The notes below the pieces were generated by a model. That model was not told the DNA's origin. It saw nothing but the letters and a program-made list of their open reading frames with translations, and did no database searches. Source: Hydnum rufescens UP504 (lineage: Eukaryota; Basidiomycota; Agaricomycetes; Cantharellales; Hydnaceae). Taken from it: 64,000 nt of DNA. Each line of letters begins with the position of its first letter. Position 1 is the stretch's first letter. This document shows, in pieces, positions 35,898-47,412 of this stretch. The stretch lies in contig MU129069.1 in the NCBI GenBank assembly GCA_014904985.1, positions 78,135-142,134 on the forward strand, read 5' to 3'. Position numbers and translations under genes: made by a program.

Positions 35898-36540
35898 GGA
35901 GCTTGGTGAGGGGGGGCTGATATGCTGGAAAATGCCGACGCGTGCCGGGCACTACCATCCACACCACCCGTGTACACTATTTGAGAACATAGATACGAGG
36001 CCAAACTCATGATATAGTGTCCTGCTGTTCCCATCAACTGAGCTCATTCAGTCTTCCACTGAAATGGAGAGCACAGATGAAATAGAGAGGGCAGCTGGGG
36101 TAGTGAGTACAGCAGAAGGAGTGGGCACGGAAGAAATAGTGAGTACAGCTGAGATACAGAAGCACACCAGCGATAGAGAAGCACTGTGTGAAGAAAAATG
36201 GTGACTCTACACAGGACATGAACAAGGCAGTGTCTAGTGAGAGATACGAGGGAGATACGCTGGCCAGCATACACAGCAATGATGTCCTCTCCCTGACCAT
36301 GGCCCTAGCCACAGCCCTAGCCACAGGGTGACCTGCCTCCTGAGTTGGATCAGGGATACACCAGGTGGGATATCAATCACAAGGGCCATCTTTGAGGCAA
36401 GAAGAGATAAAAGGTGAATGATGGGTGAATCTGTAGGGGGTCAACAACAATCTAATAACAATTGAGCAGGGGTTAGCCAATAAGAACAAGTCTCTGACTA
36501 CGAGACAGTGACATACCTGTGATCAAGCAGTTCACACTCA
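35898..36540. other. No gene recognised
   Basis: It contains a degenerate tandem of about 30 bases (GTGAGTACAGC words, 36,100-36,160). This would be the promoter side of the gene starting at 35,897. Confidence 0.4.
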
Positions 36541-38560
36541 TTAATGCCCTGGCCTACCCCTCCAGAAGGCGTGGGCAGGATCCTAGAATTCAACACTGAG
36601 CATACAGTGGGTGGAACGATCCGTCGCGATGACGAGCGTAAGGGCCCACAGTACATTCAATGCCCACCACAGCAGGAACAACAGCTTAACAATGGGGGGA
36701 ACGATCCGTCACGATGACGAGCGTAAGGGCCCATATCAAAGCCATCGTCCCACTGTGGCAGTTTTCACCCAGGCCTGAAAGATGCCCCTTGAAGGGGTAG
36801 GCCCGCAGGGTAGGCCCACAGGGAGGATAGGCCCGCAGGGCAGGCCTGCAGGGAGGATAGGTCCGCAGGGAGGATAGGTCCGCGGGATAGGACTGTGAGG
36901 CAAGTGGTGACAGACTAGATTGGGGAAGACGTGAGATAAAGCGACAAATGCATCCATGTAATGAGATACCAACCACAGTTGGTGCCAAAGTGCATAATAC
37001 GAGCTGCACTTTCCCTCGGTGGTAAATTGTGACCCATGAGGGCACATTGTAATGTTGGTCGAGACCGGGAAGGACACTATACCCCGAGGGTGTGGGCAGG
37101 ATCCTAGAGTTCAGCACTGAGCATACAGTGGGGGGAACGATCCGTCGCAATGACGAGCGTAAGGGCCCACAGTACATCCAATGCCCACCACAGCAGGAAT
37201 AACGGCTTAACAATGGGGGGAACGATCCGTCGCGATGACGAGCGTAAGGGCCCATATCAAAGCCATTGTCCCACTGTGACAGTTTTCACCCAGGCCTGAA
37301 AGATGCCCCTCGTAGGGTAGATCCGCAGGGTAGGCCCGCAGGGAAGATAGGTCCGCAGGATAGGACTGTGGGGCAAGGGGTGAGAGACTGGAGGGGGGAA
37401 GATATGAGACAGAAAGAGATGCACCCATGGAATGATATACCCACTGCGGTAGGTGCCAAAGCACATGTTTCACAGATTTGGAGTTGGGAGCAAAATGAGA
37501 GGTGCACCGCATCCCTATGGCAAATTGGGACTGATAAGGGCGCATGGCGAGACCAGGAAGACACTACAGCACATGGCGCTCCCTGTCAAGATCTTCTATT
37601 CTTCAGGATGAACACAGGAACATACCTTTGATCAGATGTGTCACACTTGGCCTACCCCAGAAGGCGTGGGCAGGATCCTAGAGTTCAACACTGAGCATAC
37701 AGTGGGTGGAACGATCCGTCGCGATGACGAGCGTAAGGGCCCACAGTACATCCAATGCCCGCCATAGCAGGAACAACAGCTTAACAATGGGGGGAACGAT
37801 CCGTCGCGATGACGAGCGTAAGGGCCCATATCAAAGCCATCGTCCCACTGTGGCAGTTTTCACCCAGGCCTGAAAGATGCCCAATAACTTCGCACAGCAG
37901 GGAGGATAGGTCCACGGGATAGGACTGTGGGGCAAGTGGTGACAGGCTGGAGAGGAGAAGATATGAGAAAAGTGGCGCAGCCATGGAGTGATATACCCAC
38001 TGCAGTTGGCACCAAAGCACATGTTTCACAGATTAAGGAGTTGGGAGCAAAATGAGGGGCATGCCCCACCCCAATTGCAAATTGGGACTGATAAGGGTGC
38101 ATGGCAAGACCAGGAGGACACTACAGTACATGGCACTCCCTGTCAAGATCTTCTATTCTTCAGGGGGAACACAGGGACATACCTTTGATCAGACATGTCA
38201 CACTCGCCTACCCCAGAAGGCGTGGGCAGGATCCTAGAGTTCAGCACTGAGCATACAGTGGGGGGAACGATCCGTCGCGATGACGAGCGTAAGGGCCCAC
38301 AGTACATCCAATGCCCGCCATAGCAGGAACAACAGCTTAACAATGGGGGGAACGATCCGTCGCGATGACGAGCGTAAGGGCCCATATCAAAGCCATTGTC
38401 CCACTGTGACAGTTTTCACCCAGGCCTGAAAGATGCCCCTCGTAGGGTAGATCCGCAGGGTAGGCCCGCAGGGAAGATAGGTCCGCAGGATAGGACAGTG
38501 GGGCAAGTGGTGACAGGCTAGAAGAGAAACGATCAGGGTGCAGTTGGGGGGAAGTTGGGG
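36540..38560. repeat. Four-copy tandem repeat of about 550 bp
   Basis: GTGGGCAGGATCCTAG recurs at 36,571, 37,092, 37,666 and 38,222 (spacings 521, 574 and 556). Each unit holds two copies, about 85 bases apart, of a block with AACGATCCGTCGCGATGACG followed by AGCGTAAGGGCCCA, giving eight in all. It also holds a variable run of 15-18-base units (GCAGGGTAGGCCC, GGGAGGATAGGTCC). Open frames in it follow the repeat and are not convincing genes. It lies directly upstream of the first 58-bp array. Confidence 0.9.
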
Positions 38561-38724
38561 TGCAGAGACATACACATGGTGTTGGGTTGTGAGGATAGTA
38601 GGCAGTACGTCATCTACGTTATCTGATACCAGAATCTGATCGCCCCCAGGAGCCAGGGAGATCCACCAGCGGGGAGATGCGGGGACACCGGATCTGCTGT
38701 ATAGTAGTAGGCGGAACCGGCCGA

Positions 38725-39080
38725 AGTCATCACATGATGTCTAGACCAAGCGAGCATGTTCCTCAGACATGCGGCTTTTGCCGGAGTCACGTGATGTCTA
38801 GACCAAGCGAGCATGTTCATGGAACATGCGGCTTTAGCCGATGTCACGTGATGTCTAGACAGAGCGAGCATGTTCATGGAACATGCGGCTTTTGCCTAGT
38901 CACGTGATATGCTGAGTCACGTGATGTCTAGACAGAGCGAGCATGTTCATGGAACATGCGGCTTTTGCCTAAGTCACGTGATGTCTAGACAGAGCGAGCA
39001 TGTTCATGGAACATGCGGCTTTTGCCGATGTCACGTGATGTCTAGACCGAGCGAGCATGTTCATGGAACATGCGGAGTTT
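38725..39080 (+). promoter_or_regulatory. 58-bp palindrome-bearing array 1, upstream of JmjC-like gene
   Basis: About six units of 55-60 bases. Each contains TCACGTGA (a perfect palindrome with the E-box CACGTG), TCTAGA, GCGAGCATGTTC, ATG, GAACATGCGGC and TTTTGCC. The last unit ends CATGCGGAGTTTGCC, and the gene's ATG follows about 70 bases later, at 39,150. CACGTG is known as a bHLH-factor site in fungi. That the array regulates the gene is inferred from position and from two other arrays with the same placement. Confidence 0.75.
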
Positions 39081-39149
39081 GCCAGAAGTGCTTCCGTTAA
39101 CTTCACTCTACTTCGCCCTACCTCATCCACCACCCCACCTCTCAATACT

Positions 39150-42100
39150 ATGGCCGGCCCTGCACCCGTGGATAATATCTGGATCAACACCCTATCCGAA
39201 TCCGAACGTCTCCTCCCTTTCACAGAATCACAGACATTGGAGTCGCGCATGCTTGCCGGTAGCCTCAGAGGCATGAGGTTCAAATCAAAGAGCACTTCTG
39301 GACTATTCAACAAAAACTCGCGCGATATCCTTCGGATTCTAGCTGATGAAGCAGTTTTACTAGAGGCCTCGCCAGACGTCACAACCACGATATCAAACGC
39401 CGCGACTATCTTTAGGAAGTGGCTCGAGCTGGTAGAACGTCCTGACACCATTCCGACATTTCCCCTGGGACTAAATCCCCCATCTCCAACTATTCGCGAA
39501 GAATTAAAAGTTACCACCGAGGTCGCATTGTTTCACGACGCGATGAAAGCGATCATGACGATCGACATCATCTTCTGGCTTCTCGAGAATCAGCCCGGAA
39601 CCACCACTGTACCGGATCCCCACCCATATTATAGCTCGGAAATTGTTCGCGTCGACGATGAAAAGGCAAAAAAGTCTACCGCCCATATGTGTTCCCTCGC
39701 GTTTCAATGGGAGGACGCGATTGTAAAGTTGACAGACATCGAAACTCAGCCACCAACCATTGACTTGGACACCCTCTCGGGTCAGAGTCTCGAGGAAGGT
39801 CTGGACAAATTATGCACCGCCAAGTCTTCCTGGCCCTGGGGAAAGGTTCTGCGCAATCTGGCGTCAATCGCCATGGGAATTAAGGCATACACCGACCGGG
39901 TAAGTCATCGTATCAAAATTTACCTCTCACTCTCTCATCATTCTACAGACCGATCAAGATCCCTCCAGATCTGCTGTGATGGAAGGAAACATGGCGTTTC
40001 TGAAGGCGTGGAGTATTACACCTATCATGGCCCTGTATCCCCATGTCATCGGAACCCGGACACGCGAAGTCACCAGGCTGGAATGGCGCATGGTAGATAT
40101 TTTTTATTCCATAGAAAGCATGTGGTGCTAAACTTTGGTGGTTAGATGTGGGCATACGGACAGTCCCCACTCAGCGGACGTGGTCACGATCCTAGAATGG
40201 CATATCTGGAGAAGATAGTCTGGAATGTAATCATGGAGATGGTTTTCGGCACCTCCATGAAACAAGGCCCTGACTCTCTCCCGAAACACCTCAACATCGC
40301 TGCAGTGAACACTACCCTCATTGATGCTCTACACAACATATCATCAATGCAAGGTTCTGTGGCGCCTGCCCCGATTAAACTCGTCAAGAAGCCACGGTCT
40401 ACTAAAGTTCAGGATCTGGCTGCAGTCGAGAAACAAGAGCTGGAGATGAAAAATCTGCTGGGTAAGTCATAGCATTGTATCGTCGCTATGCTGGTGACTG
40501 ATTACTTGGAGGTTAGTGAGCCTCCAAGAGAAGGATGCTCTGATCGCCCAACTGCTGTCCACCATACGGAGTGCACCCCATGTGCTGCACGGATCCCAAG
40601 ACGATCAGGGTGACATGGATCCGCTTCAACTGGCATCTGACAAGCAAAATTTAACTGACACAGGCATGGATGTCACAAGTGGGACTTCCTGTCCTGTTGA
40701 AACTATACCCTCTACAGACCCTACACCTTTGAGCGACACCACACCTCCTGTCGCTCCCATTCGTCCTATTGAAACTGCACTTCCTATCACCCCCAGTCAC
40801 CCAACTTCTCCCATCCCCGTTCGTCCTGAAGCTCCCAGCCCTGTGGGCCCTGCTGCTTCCATCTCCATTCGCCCTGTTGCTTCCAGCCCCGTTCGTCCCA
40901 CGGACACCCAACCCATGGATGATGCTACCCCCATGGGTGACAGTATGCCCACGGATGACACTGCGCCCATGGATGACATTATTCCCATGGATGACGTTAC
41001 CCCCACAGATGACACTACCCCCACGGATGACACTACACCCGTGGATGACACTACATCCGTGGATGACACTACACCCGTGGATGACACTACACCCGTGGAC
41101 GACACCACTACTGCTTCTGCCACCGCTCCCGCTATCAATACTAGTCCCGCGGGTACCGAACCCATGGATATCGACCATTCTGATGCAGAGGACATGACAG
41201 AAGATCCCAGGGATACATATACATTACTGCCCTCAAAGCAGGTCGCATCTGTCGAGATGAAAGACGTCGATGAGCACATGGGGCAGGAATCGGACTTATC
41301 AGAACAGTCCGACTCTGGCAACACAAAGAAAAATCTGGGGAAACGAAAACGCGGGCAATCCCTGGAGAAAGACTCTGCGGCCAAACCTTCTCATCGACGA
41401 AAAATAGGCCCAAAAAACGGCGCTGGTGAATATTCAGAAGAAGAAACGAACCAGGAAACGACGAGCCAGGAGGCGAACCAGGAGGCGAAAGAGGACACGG
41501 AAGAGGAATCGGAAGACGAGACGAACGACGAGACGAACGACGAGACGAACGACGAGACGAAAGATGAGATGAAAGATGAGACGAAAGACGAGACGAAAGA
41601 CGAGACAGACGAGGAGACAGACGAGGAGACAGACGAGGAGACAGACAAGGAGACAGATGAGGAGACGAGCGAGGAAACGAACGAGGAAACGAACGAGGAG
41701 ACGAACGAGATGAACGAGACGAACGAGACGAACGAGACGAACGAGACGAACGAGACGAACGAGACAAAAGAGGAGACGGAAGAGGAGACGGAGGAGGAAT
41801 CAGAAGAAGAATCAGAAGAAGAATCAGAAGAGGATTCTTCGGCTGATGACTTCCCGAAATCGTCTCAGCGACTACGCGGGTCTCAAAAATCAACAGTGAA
41901 AACGCTGGGTAAAACCAAGTTGGCCAACACCCAGTCAAGATTGAAGGGTGGGAAGAACACTCCAAGCAAGAAACCCCCCCCAGGCACCACTCCTGACGAT
42001 CCTGCAAAGGGTGCGTTCAAAAAATTACAAGATATCCTGAAGAAATTTGGGGAACATGTAAGTTGTCTTAAAAATCTACTTTCCCTCGCTGATCGCCTGG

Positions 42101-43792
42101 AGGATAGAATTCTACCGCTCTTTCCTCGCCTGAACTGTATGGGGCGCAGGAGGACGAGGTATGTGCAATCAAATCCACATTCTGGATGTGCTGTAATAAA
42201 AATGTCATGCAATAACATTGCGCAATAGGTTCTATACAAACACCTCTGCCTAGATTCCTGGGTGTCACACGATCATGAGAACGTCGAGCGGGTCAAAATT
42301 CCTTTCAGATTTCCAATCCGGAAACGAGAAAAGGTAAAGAAAAGTCTACTTGGCTATATGCAGCTGCTTACACAGTGACTAGGAAAAGGATATGGAAGAC
42401 AAACACAAGGATTACGACGAAAAACAACCTTCGCTTTGGCGCGATAGCGAAGAGTTGTTCGAAATCGTCGAAGCAGCACAACGTGCTGCTCAAGAACCAT
42501 CCAACAAACCCTTCCTCCGAGTGTTTTCACTTCAACAAACGGCCGAAATGAGTTGGGCTGACCTCGACAATATCTTTCGTAAACAAGCTATCCTCGTTCT
42601 CCATGGTCCATCAACTTCCCTACCATGGAATATCAAAAACATAGAAATGGCCCTGCAGCAGAGAATTGACAGTCGAGTACCAGTTCACGGTAAGCACTAA
42701 ACAGTCTTCGTTCCTGAATAGTGCTAAGAAATCCCTTGGAATAGTCCTAAATGAAAGAACAAAGGGCACCTCAACAGTTATACGAGCGAGTTCTCTGCGG
42801 GATGTGTATGACGAAGGAAATAAGGAGAACCATCGCGCCCTCAACATTTTATCCATTCCCCTCGCAGGCCCTGTGTTTGTCCCACGGATAGAAAGGTAAA
42901 TCTTAAAGATCTCAGCCCTTTTACGTACTAATTTCATACTCTCAAAGGATGCTGGCATCAGACGAATGGTCCTGGAACTCTACTGTCACCCATCCCGAAG
43001 CCATTATGGAGAGCGTTCCTCCGAAGACTAAATCATGGGGGATGCTAACCTTATCCGGGTGCATCCACACCCCCCACGTCGATGCCGGCGGTCTCTGTAC
43101 CAGCATGTCCATGCTGATGGGGTACAAAGTATTTGTCCTATGCAAAAACAGCATATCTTTCAGTTTGGCCCCGCATGCCAAGGGTAAAAAATCCATCGAG
43201 GAATGCCTGGAGGATGTCAGCTGGGAAGTGGTCGTCATTCCTCCTGGAGGAACACTGTGGGTTGATTTCTGGCCCAATATGGACATGTGTCAGTACTAAC
43301 AGAGACTATAGTTTCATACCCAGTGGTACAATGCACTTTGCATTTACCCCCGAGTTGGAAAATGGAGGTCCACCTGGGGCTGTCGCCCGTGGCACCCACT
43401 TTTTCAGCTGGTGTCGACTCATGGATACCCTCCATGCTCTCTGGCGTCTGAGGATGACACAATCGCAAATTACCAACGCTGATCATGACGAGATATGGTC
43501 TCTTCTCTCACGTATGCTGTTGGATGTGTCAATCAGGGTTGAGGAGGGATCAGATGATCTGCCCGCACCTGAAGATCTTGGGAGCCTTCTAGTACTGATC
43601 CTTCGTCGCCAGGACCTGGGAATTGCAGATGGACGGGATGATCGGGCTAAAGCAGCCCAGGAAATGGCCCACCTGCGAGCCTTAATCTTCCTTCAAAAGG
43701 TAGAGACAGATCTACCTGCTGTATATCGCGAGTGGGAAGAGCTGGATGAGCTGCTCTCAGCATGGATTTCCAAACACACAGACAAACTCTAA
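39150..43792 (+). CDS. Large JmjC-like (cupin-fold oxygenase) nuclear protein, 10 exons
   Basis: Exons 39150-39899, 39949-40092, 40146-40461, 40517-42057, 42108-42158, 42229-42333, 42383-42689, 42745-42895, 42948-43256 and 43312-43792 join in phase into 1384 intact codons. Introns are 49-70 bases, and the last has a TACTAAC branch site. Residues about 1-400 are an unrecognised helical domain. About 560-610 are TPxDDT repeats, about 680 a basic KRKRG nuclear signal, and about 700-840 an acidic DETNDET/EETEEE repeat. The C-terminus has GCIHTPHVD (His about 1165, Asp 1167), then PPGGTLFIPSGTMHFAF (His about 1233) and GTHFFSW, the metal-binding HxD...H pattern of JmjC proteins. I infer an Fe(II)/2-oxoglutarate enzyme or a derivative that acts on chromatin; the substrate is unknown. 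A TET/JBP-like or other cupin protein is the alternative. Confidence 0.8.
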
Positions 43793-43939
43793 TCAGGGCT
43801 TAGAATAGTATATATTGTGTATATATAGTAACTAGATGTCCCCGGAAATGGAACTCACGGGAGGTTCCCCACACACAGATCTTGTCAGACTCATACAAGC
43901 ATGCTGCTCAGATATGTGGCATTTGTAGTAGTGCAGTGG

Positions 43940-44254
43940 CACATGTGTCTCTGAAACTTGGAGCACGGGGATGTTGAGTGGGGGCCACGAAGTGGTCCTG
44001 CCACACAGTGGCGCAGCCACACAGTGGCGCAGCCACAAAGTGGCGCAGCCACAAAGTGGCGCGGCCACAAAGTGGCGCAGGCCACGCAGTGGCGCAGCCA
44101 CGAAGTGGTGCAGCCATGGCCACGCAGTGGCACACCTGCTGCCGCCACGCAGTGGCGCACATGTATCTGCAGGAGGGCATGGCCACACAGCTGCACACCC
44201 AGCCAGTCTCCACCCCAACAGACACCCTGGATTCCCCGTGCATTTTCAGAACTA
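43940..44254 (+). repeat. Element V copy 1 (16-bp hairpin-like units)
   Basis: It starts CTCTGAAACTTGGAGCACGG and ends CTGGATTCCCCGTGCATTTT. The middle holds about eight units of 16 bases, CCACAAAGTGGCGCAG, in each of which GCCAC and GTGGC can pair. It begins about 150 bases after the JmjC-like stop codon. Near-identical copies lie at 56,306-56,575 and, inverted, at about 61,650-61,890. Confidence 0.85.
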
Positions 44255-44359
44255 AGAGGGTAATGATTTCATCATTATGAGAGTAAGAAGGCAGCCAGCG
44301 ACTATGTTGCTCAGATATGCAGAATTTGCCAAAGTAACATGTTGCCTAGTACTAGAGCT

Positions 44360-44915
44360 TGCTGAAACCATGTGGTGTCTAGAGCCAGGCGAGCATGTTC
44401 GTGGAACATGCGGCTTTTGCCTAAGTCACGTGATGTCTAGACTGAGCGAGCATGTTCATGAAACATGCGGCTTTTGCCGATGTCACGTGATGTCTAGAGC
44501 CAGGCGAGCATGTTCATGGAACATGCGGCTTTTGCCGATGTCACGTGATGTCTAGAGCCAGGCGAGCATGTTCATGGAACATGCGGCTTTTGCCGATGTC
44601 ACGTGATGTCTAGAGCCAGGCGAGCATGTTCATGGAACATGCGGCTTTTGCCGATGTCACGTGATGTCTAGAGCCAGGCGAGCATGTTCATGGAACATGC
44701 GGCTTTTGCCGATGTCACGTGATGTCTAGAGCCAGGCGAGCATGTTCATGGAACATGCGGCTTTTGCCGATGTCACGTGATGTCTAGAGCCAGGCGAGCA
44801 TGTTCATGGAACATGCGGCTTTTGCCGATGTCACGTGATGTCTAGACTGCAGCGAGCATGTTCATGGAACATGCGGCTTTTGCCTAAGTCACATGACGTC
44901 TGCGCTCGGAGTTTG
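44360..44915 (+). promoter_or_regulatory. 58-bp array 2, upstream of the 640-codon gene
   Basis: About ten units; the inner seven repeat at exactly 58 bases (for example from 44,478 to 44,536) and are almost identical. Most carry TCACGTGA, TCTAGA and the CATGTTC/GAACATG inverted pair. The inner units share TCTAGAGCCAGG, which is absent from array 1, so this array was homogenised locally. It ends in a CGGAGTTTGCC block as array 1 does, and an ATG follows at 44,967. Confidence 0.8.
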
Positions 44916-44966
44916 CCAAAGTCCCGTGGAAATTACCGAACAGCCTCGTTCAACAGACAGCGCACC

Positions 44967-47282
44967 ATGTCGAAGCAGAACATCAACAAGAACTCTAATA
45001 CTGTCACTAGGAACAGTCAGAGAAAGAAGACTCGCGTAAGAAGGGTCTGTATCCCCAGAGTCTGGTCCCTAACTCCTTCATCTGAACCTAGCAAAATGTG
45101 CGTGTGACTAGAGAAACTCTCGCGCGCTCCTTGAAGCGACTGGAGACTTTGGTGAACAAGGACGTCGTACAGGCAGGTCTTTCTCCACAGATCATCCATA
45201 TTATTACTCACGGTAAACCCATGGTAAACCCGCGGTAAAGATCCTTAAACACCAGCATGGAGAAGACACCAAGATATACATTCACTACGTGACTGTAGAC
45301 GATACCCGTACAGACAAACTTCTCAGCCGCGAGTGGATCACAGGCGACTGTCTTAAACAAGACGACCCGGTGGTCCAGGAAGTTATTACCACATGGATCG
45401 GGAGTCTCGGAGTCCATGTCATTATGAACGACGTAGATAACCAAATTGAATGGATCGTTCGTGTAGGGTGTGTAAACACCACTCACTGTACTCTTGTTCT
45501 GTGTTACTGATTGAAATGACAGGCCACCTTGTGCATCTCCCGAGGCAGGGATGAATGAAGTGGACGCAGAAGGATTACACAAGCTCATGCGAGCTGTAAT
45601 GACTCACAGTGGTGGAACTGGTTCTGTGAGGGTGAGTGAACCTGGTCATTCCATTTGACTTTACATGGCTGATACATAGTTCATATGTGGTAGCCCCATG
45701 AATTCTTTGCCATAAAATCCCGGCCTCCTTCCGGCCAGGTCAGGAAAACCTGGGCCAGGAAGAATGGATGGAATGTAAGCACAAGAACTGTTTTCTGTGT
45801 CCTAGTGTATATTGATACTTGGATTTTTCAGAAAGTAATCAAGGTCCCTGGCTCAATGGAGGGTGTTGGGTCAGCTGCTAAATCAAAACGTGGTGTGGTG
45901 GCTGAACCCTACTCGATACGTAACACCATATCTGCAGCCCCAAAGTAGGTCAAATATTCACCTCTCCAGAACATCTTCTCCCTGCTCATCAGTGTGTCAG
46001 AGTCATCAAGGCACACGAGCTGTTCCACAAGGACAAGATCCCCAAGATCTTGAATCATCGTATTGCTCAGTTGAGCATGACTTCTTTCAAAGAGGCAGAG
46101 TTATTGGCCTTTGAGTATGAGTACCTTGAATATCTACGTGCTTTCCATCACTGATTCTGGGCTAGTAATGATCTAGATGATTTTTGTCTCCTTCCATATG
46201 GAAGTGAAGAAATCTATGACGACAAGGTGTTCCCTGCCCTATGGATAGTTAAACATTGTTTCTCCAATGTTCTCCACCTGGATCCATTCGACAAGACCAG
46301 GAATAGCTATATGCTATGGTGGCAGTCACGCTTTGACAAAACTTTGGGTCAAGAAATTCATGCCAGTCGTCCTGAAGATGTAGGAAAAGTCCAGAAGGGG
46401 GCTTTCTTGAATGTGACCCTAGGGGTGGGTCTTGATTTAGAAAAGTGAGGTACCCTACTTGCATGGCTGCTATGTACTCAAGATAAAGCCTCTTTCAGGT
46501 GTTGTGGCCAGGGCTGGGTGGTCGAAGCAGACACTCATGCCAAAAGACACTGGCATTGTACTACCCAGAGTACAGAATCAGCAGAATACACCCGACATGG
46601 GTTAGGGGCTGCAATTACAGAGGGCCAGATTAACCTTGCCCTGAGGATTCATCAGGAAAGGCAGAGGGATGGCCAGGGGTTGTACAATTTGGAAGACATG
46701 GTGCAACTGTGGCAGAAGAAGCACCCAGAAAAGCCACTGGACATGGACACTCCTGTCCTTGGCCCCATGACTTCGTCAACCCCCTCCAACCCGTCTTCAA
46801 AAACATCCTCCTCCAACCCTTCATCCTCGAAACTCTCCTCCAAGCCCTCTTCCTCCCAGCCAACCTCTCCGCCAACTCCTTCCATCAATCATCAACGTCT
46901 TTTGGCACGAACACAAACACCAGGAGACAAATCTGAACGTGGACGGCTACTACGTCAGATAGCACAAGTTGCCACCCACATCTCTGCCCTGGAAGAGGCT
47001 GAAAATGTCAAGGGAAAAGTCAAGGCATGGACTGCCAACAAAGGCTCTATCCCTGAACACATTCGACACATTATGAAGGACGCAAAGATTCAGCATAGAC
47101 AGTACGTCAAGCATGTCAAGCACCTGACAGAATCAAGGGAGGGAGCAGTCGAAAGTTGGGAGACATTAGAGGCCTTGGGGGCATTGTCAATCAAGGATGA
47201 CTCTTTTAATCGTCCAGGACCCTCAAGCAGGAGATCAGCCGTCAATGTAGTGGATCTAGATTCTAGACTCTGGGGTTTGTAG
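44967..47282 (+). CDS. Unrecognised 640-codon protein with one in-frame TGA
   Basis: Eight exons join in phase: 44967-45035, 45092-45212, 45266-45467, 45523-45631, 45694-45774, 45832-45944, 46001-46444 and 46499-47282, all with GT-AG introns of about 50-62 bases. The only fault is TGA at 46,152-46,154 (codon 283), between EYLRAFHH and FWASNDLDDF; reading continues naturally on both sides. The N-terminus is basic (NSQRKKTR). Later parts include DKLLSREWITGDCLKQDD, CCGQGWVVEADTHAKRHWHC and a Ser/Pro-rich linker before a charged helical end. No family is recognised. Arg to stop by CGA to TGA is likely. Alternatives are a truncated 282-residue product or read-through. Confidence 0.65.
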
Positions 47283-47412
47283 ACACTCTTGCCATCATCA
47301 TACTGTTGTCATTCACGCTTGTACCATACTCATACATAACTTGTATCATCCTTGTAATCATTACAAATGGCAAGAGCACAACCATGTTACATCCCAGCAC
47401 AGTTCCAGTAAG

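Noticed and set aside
36686..38575. Many 60-190-codon minus-strand frames
   Set aside because: They repeat with the ~550-bp units and break differently in each unit, so coding is unlikely.
40651..41384. Minus-strand frames opposite exon 4 of the JmjC-like gene
   Set aside because: They mirror the TPxDDT repeat and lack splice support; the plus-strand model is continuous in phase.
43880..44280. Six overlapping frames in element V
   Set aside because: All arise from the 16-base tandem units; none extends outside them.
44360..44915. CRISPR-like appearance of the regular 58-bp array
   Set aside because: The whole 58-bp unit is repeated, there are no unique spacers, no cas genes, and the organism is a eukaryote with introns.
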